Shown piece after piece: positions 15,886 to 25,470 of a stretch of DNA of 64,000 nt. Every line of letters begins with the position of its first letter. The stretch's first letter is position 1. The position numbers and the translations under genes were made by a program. Location: assembly GCF_040676615.1 (NCBI RefSeq), contig NZ_JBFAPI010000004.1, forward strand, positions 434,001-498,000. Direction: 5' to 3'. The notes under the pieces were generated by a model that did not search any database, was not told where the DNA came from, and saw only the letters and a program-made list of their open reading frames with translations. Source of the DNA: Asanoa sp040676615. Lineage in GTDB: Bacteria; Actinomycetota; Actinomycetes; Mycobacteriales; Micromonosporaceae.

Positions 15886-17187
15886 ATGCCAGCGTCACGG
15901 GTCGCCATCGTCGGCACCGGCCATCGCGCCCAACTCTTCACCGCGGGCCTGGCCAGCCGGCCCGCGTACGAGGTGGTCGGCCTCTGCGACCCGAGCCCGA
16001 CCCGGATGGCGTTCCACAACGCGCTGCTGGCCGAGCACGGCCGCCCGGCGGCCTGGACCTGGGCACCGGTCGACTTCGACCGGCTGCTTCAGGACGTGCC
16101 CGACCTGGTCGTGGTGACCTCGCCCGACGCCACCCACGACGCCTACATCGTTCCCGCGCTGCGGTCAGGCGCGCGGGTCATCACCGAGAAGGCGATGACC
16201 ACCGACGCGGCCAAGGCCCGCCGCATCATGGCCGCCGTCCGGGACACCGGCGGCGACCTGAGCGTCGCGTTCAACTACCGGTTCAACCCGGTCCACGCCA
16301 AGGTCCGTGAGCTGCTCCGGTCCGGCGCGATCGGCGAGGTCGTGTCGGTGCACTTCGAGTGGCTGCTCGACGTGCGGCACGGCGCCGACTACTTCCGGCG
16401 CTGGCATCGTGAGCGCGTCAATTCCGGCGGGTTGACAGTGCACAAGGCCAGCCACCATTTCGACCTGGTCAACTGGTGGCTGGGCGCGCGGCCCGTGTCG
16501 GTCTACGGCCAGGGCCGGCTGGCGTTCTACGGCGCCAACGGGCGGCGGACCGGCTACGCCCGCGACTACGTGCGGGCACACGGCTCGCCGGCCGCGCAGG
16601 ACGACCCGTTCGCCATCCACCTGGCCGACAACCCGGGCCTACGGGGGCTCTACCTCGACGCGGAGGCCGACTCGGGCTACATCCGCGACCAGAACGTGTT
16701 CGGCGACGGCATCACCATCGAAGACGACATGGCGCTGGTCGTCGGGTACGACACCGGCGCCTCGATGAGCTACCACCTCACCGCGTACTCGCCGTGGGAG
16801 GGCTACCGGGTGATGTTCAACGGCACCGGTGGCCGGTTGGAACTCGAGGTCGAGGAGGCACGGTGGACGCAGCCGGCGGCCCGGGTCGAGTCCGCCAAGG
16901 GCTCCGTGCACGGTGACCTCGCGGCCGCGACGGCGGGCGGGGCCCGGATCCTGGTCCGCCGGCTCTGGCAGCCGCCGGAGGAGGTGACGGTTCCCTCGTT
17001 CGACCACGCCGGGCACGGCGGCGGCGACCAGCGGATGCTGGCCGCGCTGCTGGACGGCGCCGCGGACCAGTTGGCCGACCGGGCCGACGCCGGCGACGGG
17101 CTGCTCGCGCTGCTGCCGGGGCTCGGGGCCAACGAGTCGTTCCGCACCGGGCGTGCGGTCGACCTCACCACGCTGCTCGAGGCCTGA
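15886..17187 (+). CDS. Gfo/Idh/MocA-family NAD(P)-dependent oxidoreductase
   Basis: 433 residues. N-terminal Rossmann fold with IVGTGHRAQLF, then LVVVTSPDATHDAYI, the catalytic-lysine motif VITEKAMTTD and a C-terminal domain with TVHKASHHFDLVNWWLG holding the active-site histidine. The family oxidises or reduces sugars and cyclitols, and some members are retaining glycosidases that use NAD. First gene of an operon with a GH38 alpha-mannosidase (TGATG overlap) and a parvulin-like gene. It probably converts a sugar released by the mannosidase, or modifies the glycan. Two LacI operators sit in its promoter. GAAAGG at 15871-15876 is a plausible ribosome-binding site. Confidence 0.92.
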   Translation: MPASRVAIVGTGHRAQLFTAGLASRPAYEVVGLCDPSPTRMAFHNALLAEHGRPAAWTWAPVDFDRLLQDVPDLVVVTSPDATHDAYIVPALRSGARVITEKAMTTDAAKARRIMAAVRDTGGDLSVAFNYRFNPVHAKVRELLRSGAIGEVVSVHFEWLLDVRHGADYFRRWHRERVNSGGLTVHKASHHFDLVNWWLGARPVSVYGQGRLAFYGANGRRTGYARDYVRAHGSPAAQDDPFAIHLADNPGLRGLYLDAEADSGYIRDQNVFGDGITIEDDMALVVGYDTGASMSYHLTAYSPWEGYRVMFNGTGGRLELEVEEARWTQPAARVESAKGSVHGDLAAATAGGARILVRRLWQPPEEVTVPSFDHAGHGGGDQRMLAALLDGAADQLADRADAGDGLLALLPGLGANESFRTGRAVDLTTLLEA

Positions 17188-20100
17188 TGTCCCTGCGGAT
17201 CGAGGCGATCGAGTCGACCGACCTGTTCGTGGGGACGGTGGGCGAGCCGCGGCAGGTGGTGCGGGTCAGGGTCGCGGGTGCGGCTCCGGGCGTACCCGTG
17301 GAGGTTTCCGGCTTCGCCGCCGACCCGGACGCCGCGGGCGTCGCGGTGGTCGAGGTCGGTCTGGCGGTCGACGGGCCGGTCGGCGCTTCCGTGCCGGTGT
17401 CGGTAACCGCGCGCTGCGGCGGCGAGACGGCGCACGGCTCCGGCACCGTCGTCGTGGCCGAGCCCGGCTGGACCGTGCATCTGGTCTCGCACTTCCACTA
17501 CGACCCGGTGTGGTGGAACACCCAGGCCGCCTACACCAGCGAGTGGAACGGCCTGCCCGGCCCGGCGCAGGAGCACCGCGCGGCCTACCAGCACACCGGG
17601 TTCGACCTCGTCCGCACGCACCTGGAACTGGCCCGGCGCGATCCGGACTACACCTTCGTGCTGGCCGAGGTCGACTATCTCAAGCCCTACTGGGACCGCT
17701 ATCCGCAGGACCGTGCGCTGATCCGCCGGCTGCTCGCCGGCGGCCGGCTGGAGCTGATGGGCGGGACCTACAACGAGCCCAACACCAACCTGACCGGTGC
17801 CGAGACGACCATCCGCAACGTCGTGCACGGTCTCGGCTTCCAGCGGGACGTGGTCGGCGGCGACCCGGCGACCGCGTGGCAGCTCGACGCGTTCGGACAC
17901 GATCCACAGTTTCCCGGCATCATGGCCGACGCCGGGCTGACGTCGAGTTCGTGGGCGCGCGGTCCTTTCCACCAGTGGGGCCCGATGATGCGGGTGGCCG
18001 GCGACGTGGTGACCGACGCGTCGGCGATGCAGTTCCCGAGCGAGTTCGAGTGGATCGCGCCGAGCGGGCAGGGTTTGCTGACCAGCTACATGCCGGCGCA
18101 CTACAGCGCCGGGTGGTGGATGGACTCGGCCGCGACCCTCGCCGAGGCCGAGGAAGCGGTGCTGCGGCTGTGGCGCCTGATGCGCCCGGCGGCGGCCACC
18201 CGCCATATCCTGCTGCCGGTCGGCACCGACTATTCGCCGCCGAACAAATGGCTCACGGCCATCCATCGTGACTGGAACAGCCGCTATCTGTGGCCGCGGC
18301 TGGTGTGTTCGTCGCCCCGTGAGTTCTTCGGGGCGGTGCGCGAGGCGCGTCCCGCGCTGAGCCCGCAGACCCGCGACATGAACCCGATATACACCGGCAA
18401 GGACGTGTCCTACATCGACACCAAGCAGGCGCACCGGGTCGTGGAGAACCTGCTCGTCGACGCCGAGAAGTGGGCGACGCTGGCTTCGGTGCACGGGTCG
18501 GCGCGCTATCCGGTCGAGGCGCTGGACCGGGCCTGGCGGTTGCTCATCTATGGCGCGCACCACGACGCGATCACCGGGACGGAGTCGGACCAGGTCTACC
18601 TCGACCTGTTGGCCGGGTGGCGGGAGGCGCACGATCTCGCACGAACGGTGCACTCCGGCGCCCTGCACCACCTCGCCGACCAGATAGCGACCACCGACGC
18701 CAGTGTGCTGGTCTTCAACCCGTCGTCGTGGTCGCGCACCGACGTCATCAGCGTTCCGATCGATCCGGCGATGCGGGTCGCGGACGCTTCCGGGGCGCCG
18801 GTGCCGGCCGTGCGGTCCGGCGACCGCTTGACGTTTCTGGCGCGGGACGTGCCGTCGCTGGGCCATCGGACCTACCGGCTGATGCCGGCCGCCGCCGCCG
18901 GCTGGACTCCTGCCGACGGTTTACGCATCGCCAACTCCGCTTACCGGCTCACGGTCGACCCGGCCCGCGGCGGGACGGTCGCTTCGCTCGTCGAGGTGGC
19001 CAGCGGGCGCGAACTGCTGCGGCCCGGGCGGGTGGGCAACGAGATCCTGGTGTACGACGAGTACGCCGAACACCCCGAGTTCCACGAGGGCCCGTGGCAC
19101 CTGCTGCCGACCGGCGGCCCGGTGGCGGCCTCCGGCTCGCAGGCCGCCACCTCGGTGCGGGTCGAGCACAGCCCGGTCGGCGAGCGGGTCGTCGTGACCG
19201 GTGTCGTCGGGCCGGTGCGTTACACGCAGACGCTGACGCTGATGTACGGACTGTCGCGGGTGGACTGTGAGACCCGGGTCGACGAGTTCACCGGCAGCGA
19301 CCACCTGGTGCGGTTGCGGTGGCCGGTCGGTGTGCCGGGTGGGCTGCCGCTGTCCGAGGTGGCCAACGCCGTGGTCGCGCGGGGGTTCGCGCATCCCGAC
19401 GTCGACAGCGCCCTTCACCCGTGGACGCTGGACAACCCGGCGTACCGCTGGTTCGGCTCGGGGACCACCGCCCGGGTCACCCTGGCCGACGGTGCCGCCG
19501 TCGGTCAGCGGGCGATCGGTGTGGCCGAGGTCGTCACCGCCGATCCCGCCGGTCTGGGGCGGCCGCTCGCGGTGGCGCTGGTGCGCGCCGGGGTCACCGC
19601 GACCTGCACCGAGCCCGACGCGCCGCGCTACGGCCGCTCGCAGATCGACTCGAACCTGCCCGACGTGCGGATCGCCGTCGGGGGTCCCACTCGCAACGCT
19701 TTCACCGCCCGGGCGCTCGCGGCCGCCGGCCCGGCCTACGAGGCCTCGTTCGCCCGGCAGCTGGCCACCACCGGCTCCGTGCGCATGTGGCTACCCGCTT
19801 CGTCGCCGTTGGACGAGGTCTGGCGGCCGGGCGCCGACCTCACCGGCGTGCGCGACCTGCCCGTCCTGCTGGTCGCGTCGGACGATGACGACGCCGCGGC
19901 ACTGGCCGCCCTCGTCCGCGACCTGGCCGACGCCTCGATCGACGTGCCGCAGCCCGCGGCGCTGTGGTCGGCGGAGCCCTACGCGGACCGGACCGTCGCG
20001 GTGCTCAACCGGGGCATACCCGGCTTCGCGGTGACCGCCGACGGCGGGCTGCACCTGTCGCTGGTGCGGTCGTGCACCGGCTGGCCGACCGGCGTGTGGA

Positions 20101-21269
20101 TCGACCCGCCGCGGCGGACCGCGCCGGACGGATCAGCCTTCGCCCTGCAGCATTGGAGCCACTCGTTCGACTATGCGCTCACCTCCTCGGACGGTGACTG
20201 GCGGGCGGCCGGGATCACCGGGCAGGCGCACGACTACAACCATCCACTCGTGGCCGTGGTCGCTTCGGCACACCCGGGTACGTTGCCGCCCGACTCGGCG
20301 CTGCTGACCGTGTCGCCCGGTGCGGTGCTCACCGCGCTGAAGGCCACCGGCGACCCGCTGGCGTCGGGCCGGCCGGCCGCTGCCCGGGCGGGTGTGACCG
20401 CCCGGGTCTACGAGCCGCACGGGCGCCCGGTCGCGGTGCGGCTCGACGGGCCGGGCCTGACCGTCACCGGCCGGGCCGACGTGCTGGAGCGCCCGCGGTC
20501 CGGTGACGTCGGCGCACTGGCGCCGTTCGAGATCGGCACGTGGTTGCTCGACGCGCCGGCCGGTGATTCGTCCGTCGAGATCGGGCCGCGGACCGAGCCG
20601 GTGCAGCCGGTGTTCGCGAGCTACTGGTTGCACAACAGGGGCCCCGCGCCGATGGGCAACCAACCGGTGAGCGTGCACCTGCACCGCGCCCACGACGGTG
20701 CGGTTTCGGTGACCGTGGCGAGCGACCTCACGGACGCCTCGTTCGACGGAACCGTGTGGGTCGAGGCACCGGCCGGCTGGTCGGTCGACCCGGCCGAGCG
20801 CCCGGTGCGCCTCTCCCCCGGCGGGTGGACCTCCTTCGCCGTCGACCTCGCCGCCGGCCCCGGCGCCGAGCCAACGGGGGTCGTCACGGCCCGGTTGGAC
20901 CACGCCGGCACCACGGTCGAAGACGTCCTGCCGATCGGCGATCCCGGCCCCGCGCTCGCCGCCGACCTCGACGTCGACGAACTCCGGCTGCGTCCGGGCG
21001 GGCAGGCGACAATCACGCTGGCGCTGGCCAACCCGGCCGCCTACGCCGTGCACGGCGAGGTCCAGGTGATCAGCCCGTGGGGCACGTGGGAGATGCTCGG
21101 GCCGCACACGCAGGGCTTCGCGGTCGACGCGGGCGGCAAGGCGTCGGCCGGCATCGAGGTGACCGTGCCGGCCGACGCCGCGCCGGGCACCTGGTGGGCG
21201 TTGGCCAAGGTGATGTGGTTCGGCCGGGTCGCCTACACGGCACCGGTGCGGCTGGTGGTCGACCCGTGA
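17187..21269 (+). CDS. Glycoside hydrolase family 38 alpha-mannosidase-like protein
   Basis: 1360 residues, longer than typical bacterial GH38 enzymes (about 1000). Residues 1-95 form an extra beta-rich segment. The GH38 catalytic domain follows: VSHFHYDPVWWN gives zinc ligands His102/His104 and Asp106, Asp234 in WQLDAFGHD is the expected nucleophile, and HHDAITGT (His458-Asp460) is the conserved block that completes the site. Beta-sandwich domains follow; the C-terminus (NPAAYAVHGEVQVISPWG to the end) looks like a NEW3-type domain. No signal peptide, so it is probably cytoplasmic and acts on imported oligosaccharides. The start overlaps the preceding stop. Linkage specificity (alpha-1,2/1,3/1,6) cannot be read. 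Confidence 0.9.
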   Translation: MSLRIEAIESTDLFVGTVGEPRQVVRVRVAGAAPGVPVEVSGFAADPDAAGVAVVEVGLAVDGPVGASVPVSVTARCGGETAHGSGTVVVAEPGWTVHLVSHFHYDPVWWNTQAAYTSEWNGLPGPAQEHRAAYQHTGFDLVRTHLELARRDPDYTFVLAEVDYLKPYWDRYPQDRALIRRLLAGGRLELMGGTYNEPNTNLTGAETTIRNVVHGLGFQRDVVGGDPATAWQLDAFGHDPQFPGIMADAGLTSSSWARGPFHQWGPMMRVAGDVVTDASAMQFPSEFEWIAPSGQGLLTSYMPAHYSAGWWMDSAATLAEAEEAVLRLWRLMRPAAATRHILLPVGTDYSPPNKWLTAIHRDWNSRYLWPRLVCSSPREFFGAVREARPALSPQTRDMNPIYTGKDVSYIDTKQAHRVVENLLVDAEKWATLASVHGSARYPVEALDRAWRLLIYGAHHDAITGTESDQVYLDLLAGWREAHDLARTVHSGALHHLADQIATTDASVLVFNPSSWSRTDVISVPIDPAMRVADASGAPVPAVRSGDRLTFLARDVPSLGHRTYRLMPAAAAGWTPADGLRIANSAYRLTVDPARGGTVASLVEVASGRELLRPGRVGNEILVYDEYAEHPEFHEGPWHLLPTGGPVAASGSQAATSVRVEHSPVGERVVVTGVVGPVRYTQTLTLMYGLSRVDCETRVDEFTGSDHLVRLRWPVGVPGGLPLSEVANAVVARGFAHPDVDSALHPWTLDNPAYRWFGSGTTARVTLADGAAVGQRAIGVAEVVTADPAGLGRPLAVALVRAGVTATCTEPDAPRYGRSQIDSNLPDVRIAVGGPTRNAFTARALAAAGPAYEASFARQLATTGSVRMWLPASSPLDEVWRPGADLTGVRDLPVLLVASDDDDAAALAALVRDLADASIDVPQPAALWSAEPYADRTVAVLNRGIPGFAVTADGGLHLSLVRSCTGWPTGVWIDPPRRTAPDGSAFALQHWSHSFDYALTSSDGDWRAAGITGQAHDYNHPLVAVVASAHPGTLPPDSALLTVSPGAVLTALKATGDPLASGRPAAARAGVTARVYEPHGRPVAVRLDGPGLTVTGRADVLERPRSGDVGALAPFEIGTWLLDAPAGDSSVEIGPRTEPVQPVFASYWLHNRGPAPMGNQPVSVHLHRAHDGAVSVTVASDLTDASFDGTVWVEAPAGWSVDPAERPVRLSPGGWTSFAVDLAAGPGAEPTGVVTARLDHAGTTVEDVLPIGDPGPALAADLDVDELRLRPGGQATITLALANPAAYAVHGEVQVISPWGTWEMLGPHTQGFAVDAGGKASAGIEVTVPADAAPGTWWALAKVMWFGRVAYTAPVRLVVDP

Positions 21270-22009
21270 CGCCGGCCTGGATCCGTAATGGGCCCGGTGG
21301 TGCTCGGGCAGCGGCGGTGGCCTGGGTCGACGGCGAGCCGGTCGATGCGGCAGCGGTCGACGCCGAGCTGGGCCGGCTCTACCGCGGCCCGGGCGGGCAC
21401 GCGTTCCCGCCCCCGGACACGGCCGAGGGCCGGCAACTGCGGCGTTGGGTGATCCAGGTGCTGGTGGTCCAGGCGGTTATCGGCGCCACGGCGGCCCGCC
21501 TCGAACTCGCGGCGTCGGGCCCGCTGCCGGACGCCGACCGGGTGTCGTTGGGCAGCATCGCGGCCGCCGCCCTGGCCCGCTCACCGCACGCGGCGGCCGT
21601 CTTCGACGCGGTCACGGTCGATGTGACGGTCACGGCGGCGGAGATCGCCGCCTACCGGGCGGCCAACCCGGACCTGGCCGCCGAAGAGGTCCGAGTGGTT
21701 CGGCACGTCCGCGCCGGCCGGCCGGTCAACGGGGGCCGGCCGTATCGGCTGCGTCGTGCCGAAGCACTCGGGCCGCTCGTCTTCGCGGCGCCGCCGGGCG
21801 GCGTCGTCACCGCCGGCGCCGACGTGCTCGAGGTCCTCGACACCGTCGACACCGGCGGCCCGGACCCGGCGGCGTCGCTGTCGGCGGCCGCGCGGGCGGC
21901 GGCGTTCGCGCGCTGGCTCGACGTCGAGATGCGCGACCGCGTCCGGCGCGCGCCCGGTGCCGAGCACCCGGCGGACCCGGCCCAGCCGGACCATAGCCAC
22001 CGGCACTAG
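21266..22009 (+). CDS. Parvulin/SurA-like protein of unknown function
   Basis: 247 residues from a GTG that overlaps the GH38 stop (GTGA). No signal peptide or membrane helix. An N-terminal SurA-like segment (VAWVDGEPVDAAAVDAELG) precedes a helical part (RRWVIQVLVVQAVIGATAARLELA) and a region recalling parvulin prolyl isomerases (EVRVVRHVRAG ... LGPLVFAAPPGGVV ... VLEVLDTV). The tail is histidine-rich (DHSHRH). Similar actinobacterial proteins have been misannotated as malonyl-CoA transacylase and, as I recall, correspond to a DUF7158-type family. Its tight coupling to a mannosidase gene suggests a partner or folding role, but the function is unknown. Confidence 0.7.
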   Translation: MTPAWIRNGPGGARAAAVAWVDGEPVDAAAVDAELGRLYRGPGGHAFPPPDTAEGRQLRRWVIQVLVVQAVIGATAARLELAASGPLPDADRVSLGSIAAAALARSPHAAAVFDAVTVDVTVTAAEIAAYRAANPDLAAEEVRVVRHVRAGRPVNGGRPYRLRRAEALGPLVFAAPPGGVVTAGADVLEVLDTVDTGGPDPAASLSAAARAAAFARWLDVEMRDRVRRAPGAEHPADPAQPDHSHRH

Positions 22010-22043
22010 GGTCCGGCTTCCGGACGCGGCCGTGGCCCCACCG

Positions 22044-22083
22044 GTGCGGCCCACCCGCTCGGGTGCGGACGGGTGGGCCGCAC
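22044..22083. terminator. Bidirectional terminator between convergent sugar operons
   Basis: GTGCGGCCCACCCG (22044-22057) pairs perfectly with CGGGTGGGCCGCAC (22070-22083): a 14-bp stem with a 12-nt loop. It lies between the stop of the parvulin-like gene and the stop of the permease gene that meets it. No U-tract, as is common in actinobacteria. Confidence 0.8.
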
Positions 22084-22087
22084 GCGG

Positions 22088-22993
22088 TCAGCCCTTGATG
22101 GCGCCGGCCAGGCCGTTGACGAAGAAGCGTTGCAGCATCACGAAAAGGGCGATGATCGGGACCAACGTGATGATGGAACCGGCGCACAGCAATGTCCACT
22201 GTGTCGAGTTCTCGCCGATGAAGGCGTACATGCCGACCGACAGGGTGCGTTGCTCCGGGCGGGCCAGCGTGAAGACCAGCGGGATGAAATAGCTGTTCCA
22301 CGCGTTGATGGCGGTGAACAGGCCGACCGTCGCCAGCATCGGGCCCGACAAGGGCAACATGATCCGCCAGAAGGTCTGGTGGAAGTTCGCACCGTCGACC
22401 TTGGCCGCGTCCTCCAGCTCGGCGTCGATGGTCTGGAAGTAGCCCATGAACAGGAACGTGCCGAAGACGACGCCGCCCGCGGCCTGGACGATGATGATCG
22501 AGAAGAGGGAGTTGAGCAGGCCCAGTTTCTCCATCAGGTCGAAGATCGGAATGATCGTGTAGCCGTGCGGCAGGAACAGCGTCGCCGAGATGAGGAACAG
22601 GAACAGACCCCGACCGGGGAACGGGGCCCTGGCCAGCACATAGCCGGCCATCGCGGTCACCAGCAAGGTGCCTACGCAGGTGCCGATGGTGATGAGCAAC
22701 GTGTTGACGAAGTAGGTGCCGAACGACGCCTGTTCCCACGCCTGCTGGTAGTTGCTCCACAGCAGGTGCGCGGGCAGCGGGTTGAGGCCGCGGCCGAAGA
22801 ACTCGTCGGTGTCCTTCAGTGAGCTGCCCAGCGTCCACAGGAAGGGATACATCCACGCGATGCCGCTGACCAGCAGCGCCACGTGGGTCATCACCACCGC
22901 GGCGCGGGGGCGGCGACGGCGCCGGGGTCGGGGCGGAAGCGGCGTGGCCGGCGGGGACGGAGCGGGCACCCGCTCGGTGGCGACGGACGACAT
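22088..22993 (-). CDS. Carbohydrate ABC transporter permease (MalG type)
   Basis: 301 residues. An arginine/proline-rich N-terminal tail precedes six membrane helices. The EAA-like cytoplasmic loop is ELEDAAKVDGANFHQTFWR followed by IMLPLSGP, the contact site for the ATPase. Together with the MalF-type permease and the binding lipoprotein it forms a CUT1-family importer for oligosaccharides. No ATP-binding gene is present; actinobacteria often energise such systems with a shared MsiK-like ATPase. Last gene of the leftward xylanase operon, 12 bases after the other permease gene. Transcription ends at the 22044-22083 hairpin. Confidence 0.93.
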   Translation of the reverse strand: MSSVATERVPAPSPPATPLPPRPRRRRRPRAAVVMTHVALLVSGIAWMYPFLWTLGSSLKDTDEFFGRGLNPLPAHLLWSNYQQAWEQASFGTYFVNTLLITIGTCVGTLLVTAMAGYVLARAPFPGRGLFLFLISATLFLPHGYTIIPIFDLMEKLGLLNSLFSIIIVQAAGGVVFGTFLFMGYFQTIDAELEDAAKVDGANFHQTFWRIMLPLSGPMLATVGLFTAINAWNSYFIPLVFTLARPEQRTLSVGMYAFIGENSTQWTLLCAGSIITLVPIIALFVMLQRFFVNGLAGAIKG

Positions 22994-23005
22994 GGCGAAG
23001 CCTTT

Positions 23006-23938
23006 CTATTTCGCGGCCCGGCGCCGCGCCAGCGAGCGCAGGACCACGACCTGGACGACGGAGAGCGCGATCAGCAGGATCCCGTAGAAGAAGGACGCCG
23101 CCGAGGCCAGACCGACGTCGGGGTCGACGTCGCCCGTACCGCCGAAAGCCAGGTGGTAGATGTATGTGTTGACGACCTCGGTGGCGAAGAACGGGCCGCC
23201 GTTGGTGAGCACCTGCACCATGTCGAAGACCTGGAACGAGCCGACCAGTGCGAGCAGCAGGATCACGATGCCGACCGAGCGCAGCATCGGCACGGTGATG
23301 AACCGGAACGACGCCCAGCGGCCGGCACCGTCGAGCCGCGCGGCCTCGTACAACTCCTCGGGGATGGTCTGCAGGCCGGCCAGGAAGTAGACCAGGTTGT
23401 AGCCCAGCGTGTGCCAGATGCCGACCACGATGATGATGCCCATCGCGAACCGCGGGTCGCCGAGCCAGTCGATGTAGTCGTCGATCAGGTGCAGGTCGCG
23501 CAGGACGTTGTTGATGACGTCGCCGAAGTTGGAGAACAGCAACTGGATGACCACGCCGATCACCGCGGCCGACGTGACGACCGGCAGGAAGAAGACCGTG
23601 CGGTAGAACGACGCGAAGCGCAGCTTCTTCTGGTTGAGCACCAGGGCCAGACCGAGAGCCAGGAAAAGCTGCACGGGTACGACGATCGCGACGTAGAGGA
23701 ACGTGTGCCTGACCGCACCCCAGAAGATCGAGTCGCCGATGATCCGGCGGAAGTTGTCGAGCCCCACGAACTCACTCGGATCCCCGATGCCGTTCCACCT
23801 GTAGAGGGTGTAGCCGAGCGAGGCCGCGATCGGGTAGACGATGAAGACCAGCAGGAGCGCCAGCATCGGCAGCGCGTAGGCGTAGGACCAGCGGGCCGTC
23901 CACATCCGGCCGGCCAGCGACTCGCGGCGCACGTTCAT
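23006..23938 (-). CDS. Sugar ABC transporter permease (MalF type)
   Basis: 310 residues from ATG 23938. The first helix ALPMLALLLVFIVYPIAASLGY and the motif EELYEAARLDGAGRWASFRFITVPML (EAA loop, split here at the usual glycine) identify a CUT1 inner-membrane permease with six helices. It pairs with the MalG-type permease downstream. The 67 bases between it and the upstream binding-protein gene contain a G/C-rich inverted segment (GGCCCGGCGG) but no obvious terminator. Substrate inferred from context: xylo- or manno-oligosaccharides. Confidence 0.93.
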   Translation of the reverse strand: MNVRRESLAGRMWTARWSYAYALPMLALLLVFIVYPIAASLGYTLYRWNGIGDPSEFVGLDNFRRIIGDSIFWGAVRHTFLYVAIVVPVQLFLALGLALVLNQKKLRFASFYRTVFFLPVVTSAAVIGVVIQLLFSNFGDVINNVLRDLHLIDDYIDWLGDPRFAMGIIIVVGIWHTLGYNLVYFLAGLQTIPEELYEAARLDGAGRWASFRFITVPMLRSVGIVILLLALVGSFQVFDMVQVLTNGGPFFATEVVNTYIYHLAFGGTGDVDPDVGLASAASFFYGILLIALSVVQVVVLRSLARRRAAK

Positions 23939-24005
23939 TCGGTGTTCCTTGTCGTCGGTGGCGCGGGGCCGCCGGGCCGATGGGCCCGGCGGCGCCCCGC
24001 TGTTG

Positions 24006-25448
24006 TCAGGCCGGCTTGACCACGTAGGGCTTCGTCGGGTCCCAGTCGGCGAAGGTGTAGTCGGCCATGCTGACCTTCGCACCCGCCTTCGCGGCCGCCG
24101 CGACCCCGTCCTCCTGCGCCTTGTTGAGCCGCCCGTCAAGGTCCGAGAGCGCACCGGCGACGTCCTTGAGCTGGCCGGTGTAGAGGCCGGCGAGCACGTC
24201 GTTGATGTCCGGCTTGACGGCGTCGACCTTGACCGTGGCCAGTTCCGGGTTGCGCAACGTGGGGTCGGGTCCCGGCAGGTTGGTGGTCGAGGTCGCCACG
24301 TACTGCGCGAACGGCGCGAAGTCGACCAGTGACGGGTCGTTGTTCTCCGCGTACGCCGACAGGCCGAGGCCGGCCTTGACCCACCGCTGCCCGGCCTCCT
24401 TGCTGTAGAGCCAGTCGAGCCAGGCGAAGGCCGCGTCCGGGTTGGCGGTCTTCGCCGAGATGCCGAACATCCGGGCGCTGCTGCCCTGGCCGTAGTAGAA
24501 GTAGCCCTGCGGCGTTCCGGTCGGCGACGGCAGCGTGACCAGGCTGTAGTCGGTGAACTTCGACTCCTTCCAGGCCGCCTGGCTCCACACGCCGTTGACG
24601 ATCATGCCGAACTTGCCCTGTGCGAAGAAGGCTCGGGCCTGCTCGTCGGAGGCGCTCATCGCGGTCGGGAAGATGAACCCGCGCCGCTTCCAGTCGAGCA
24701 GCAGGCCGATGAAGTCGGCGTAGTTGCGGTCGGTGCCGTAGGTCCACTTGCCGACCCGGTAGTCGAGGTTGTTGGTGCCGCCCACCGAGCCGGCGCCCCG
24801 GGTGAAGATCTCCGTCAGCCACGCCAGCGCGCCGCCCTGTGAGTTGCCGAAGCCGAGGCCGAACGCCTTGCCGCCGGCCTTGCTGGTGATCGCCTCGGCC
24901 GCGCGGGTCACGTCGTCCCAGGTCTTCGGCAGTTGCGGTGTGCCGTCGGCGTTGACCAGACCGGCCTGCTTGAACAGGCCGTGGTGGCAGTAGAGCTGCA
25001 GGTTGGAGCCGGCGCCGTTGAACGGCGCGCTGTAGGTCTTGCCGCCGAACGTGTTGCCGCCCTCGCCGAACCAGCCCGGGCCGAACTTCGCCTTCCACGA
25101 CTCGGTTGCCCACTTGTCGAGCGGGAGCAGCCAGCCGGAGCTGACCTGCTCTGAGACCGTGGGCGTACGCGCGATCTGGAACACGTCGGGCGCCGTGCCG
25201 CTGCGCGCCGCGAGCGCGAACAGGTCCGGGTACTTGTCGGTGACCTGGGTGGTCTTGCGGATCGAGGTGTCGCCGTGCGCCGCCTGGAAGAGCTTGATCT
25301 CGTTGTCCATCCAGTCGGCCTGGCTGACCAGCCAGTCCCAGCTGGCGATCTGTGAGCCGGCCGCGGCCTTGTCGTCGGAACCGCAGGCGGCGAGGGCGGG
25401 GGTGAAGGCGGCCGCGACGGCTGCCTTGATCAACGTACGTCGTTGCAT
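24006..25448 (-). CDS. Extracellular sugar-binding lipoprotein of the ABC importer
   Basis: 480 residues. The signal MQRRTLIKAAVAAAFTPALAACGSDD has a twin-arginine start and a lipobox LAAC with Cys22 as lipidation site. The mature part has solute-binding-protein blocks (DVFQIARTPTVSEQVSSGWL, FAQGKFGMIVNGVWSQAAWK, PDAAFAWLDWLYSKEAGQRW). It delivers oligosaccharides to the two permeases encoded downstream. The start is fixed by AGGAGAAGC eight bases before the ATG, so the longer frame starting at 25478 is not used. It lies 22 bases after the xylanase gene, so enzyme and importer are produced together. Confidence 0.93.
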   Translation of the reverse strand: MQRRTLIKAAVAAAFTPALAACGSDDKAAAGSQIASWDWLVSQADWMDNEIKLFQAAHGDTSIRKTTQVTDKYPDLFALAARSGTAPDVFQIARTPTVSEQVSSGWLLPLDKWATESWKAKFGPGWFGEGGNTFGGKTYSAPFNGAGSNLQLYCHHGLFKQAGLVNADGTPQLPKTWDDVTRAAEAITSKAGGKAFGLGFGNSQGGALAWLTEIFTRGAGSVGGTNNLDYRVGKWTYGTDRNYADFIGLLLDWKRRGFIFPTAMSASDEQARAFFAQGKFGMIVNGVWSQAAWKESKFTDYSLVTLPSPTGTPQGYFYYGQGSSARMFGISAKTANPDAAFAWLDWLYSKEAGQRWVKAGLGLSAYAENNDPSLVDFAPFAQYVATSTTNLPGPDPTLRNPELATVKVDAVKPDINDVLAGLYTGQLKDVAGALSDLDGRLNKAQEDGVAAAAKAGAKVSMADYTFADWDPTKPYVVKPA

Positions 25449-25470
25449 GGTTGCTTCTCCTGGGACGAGG

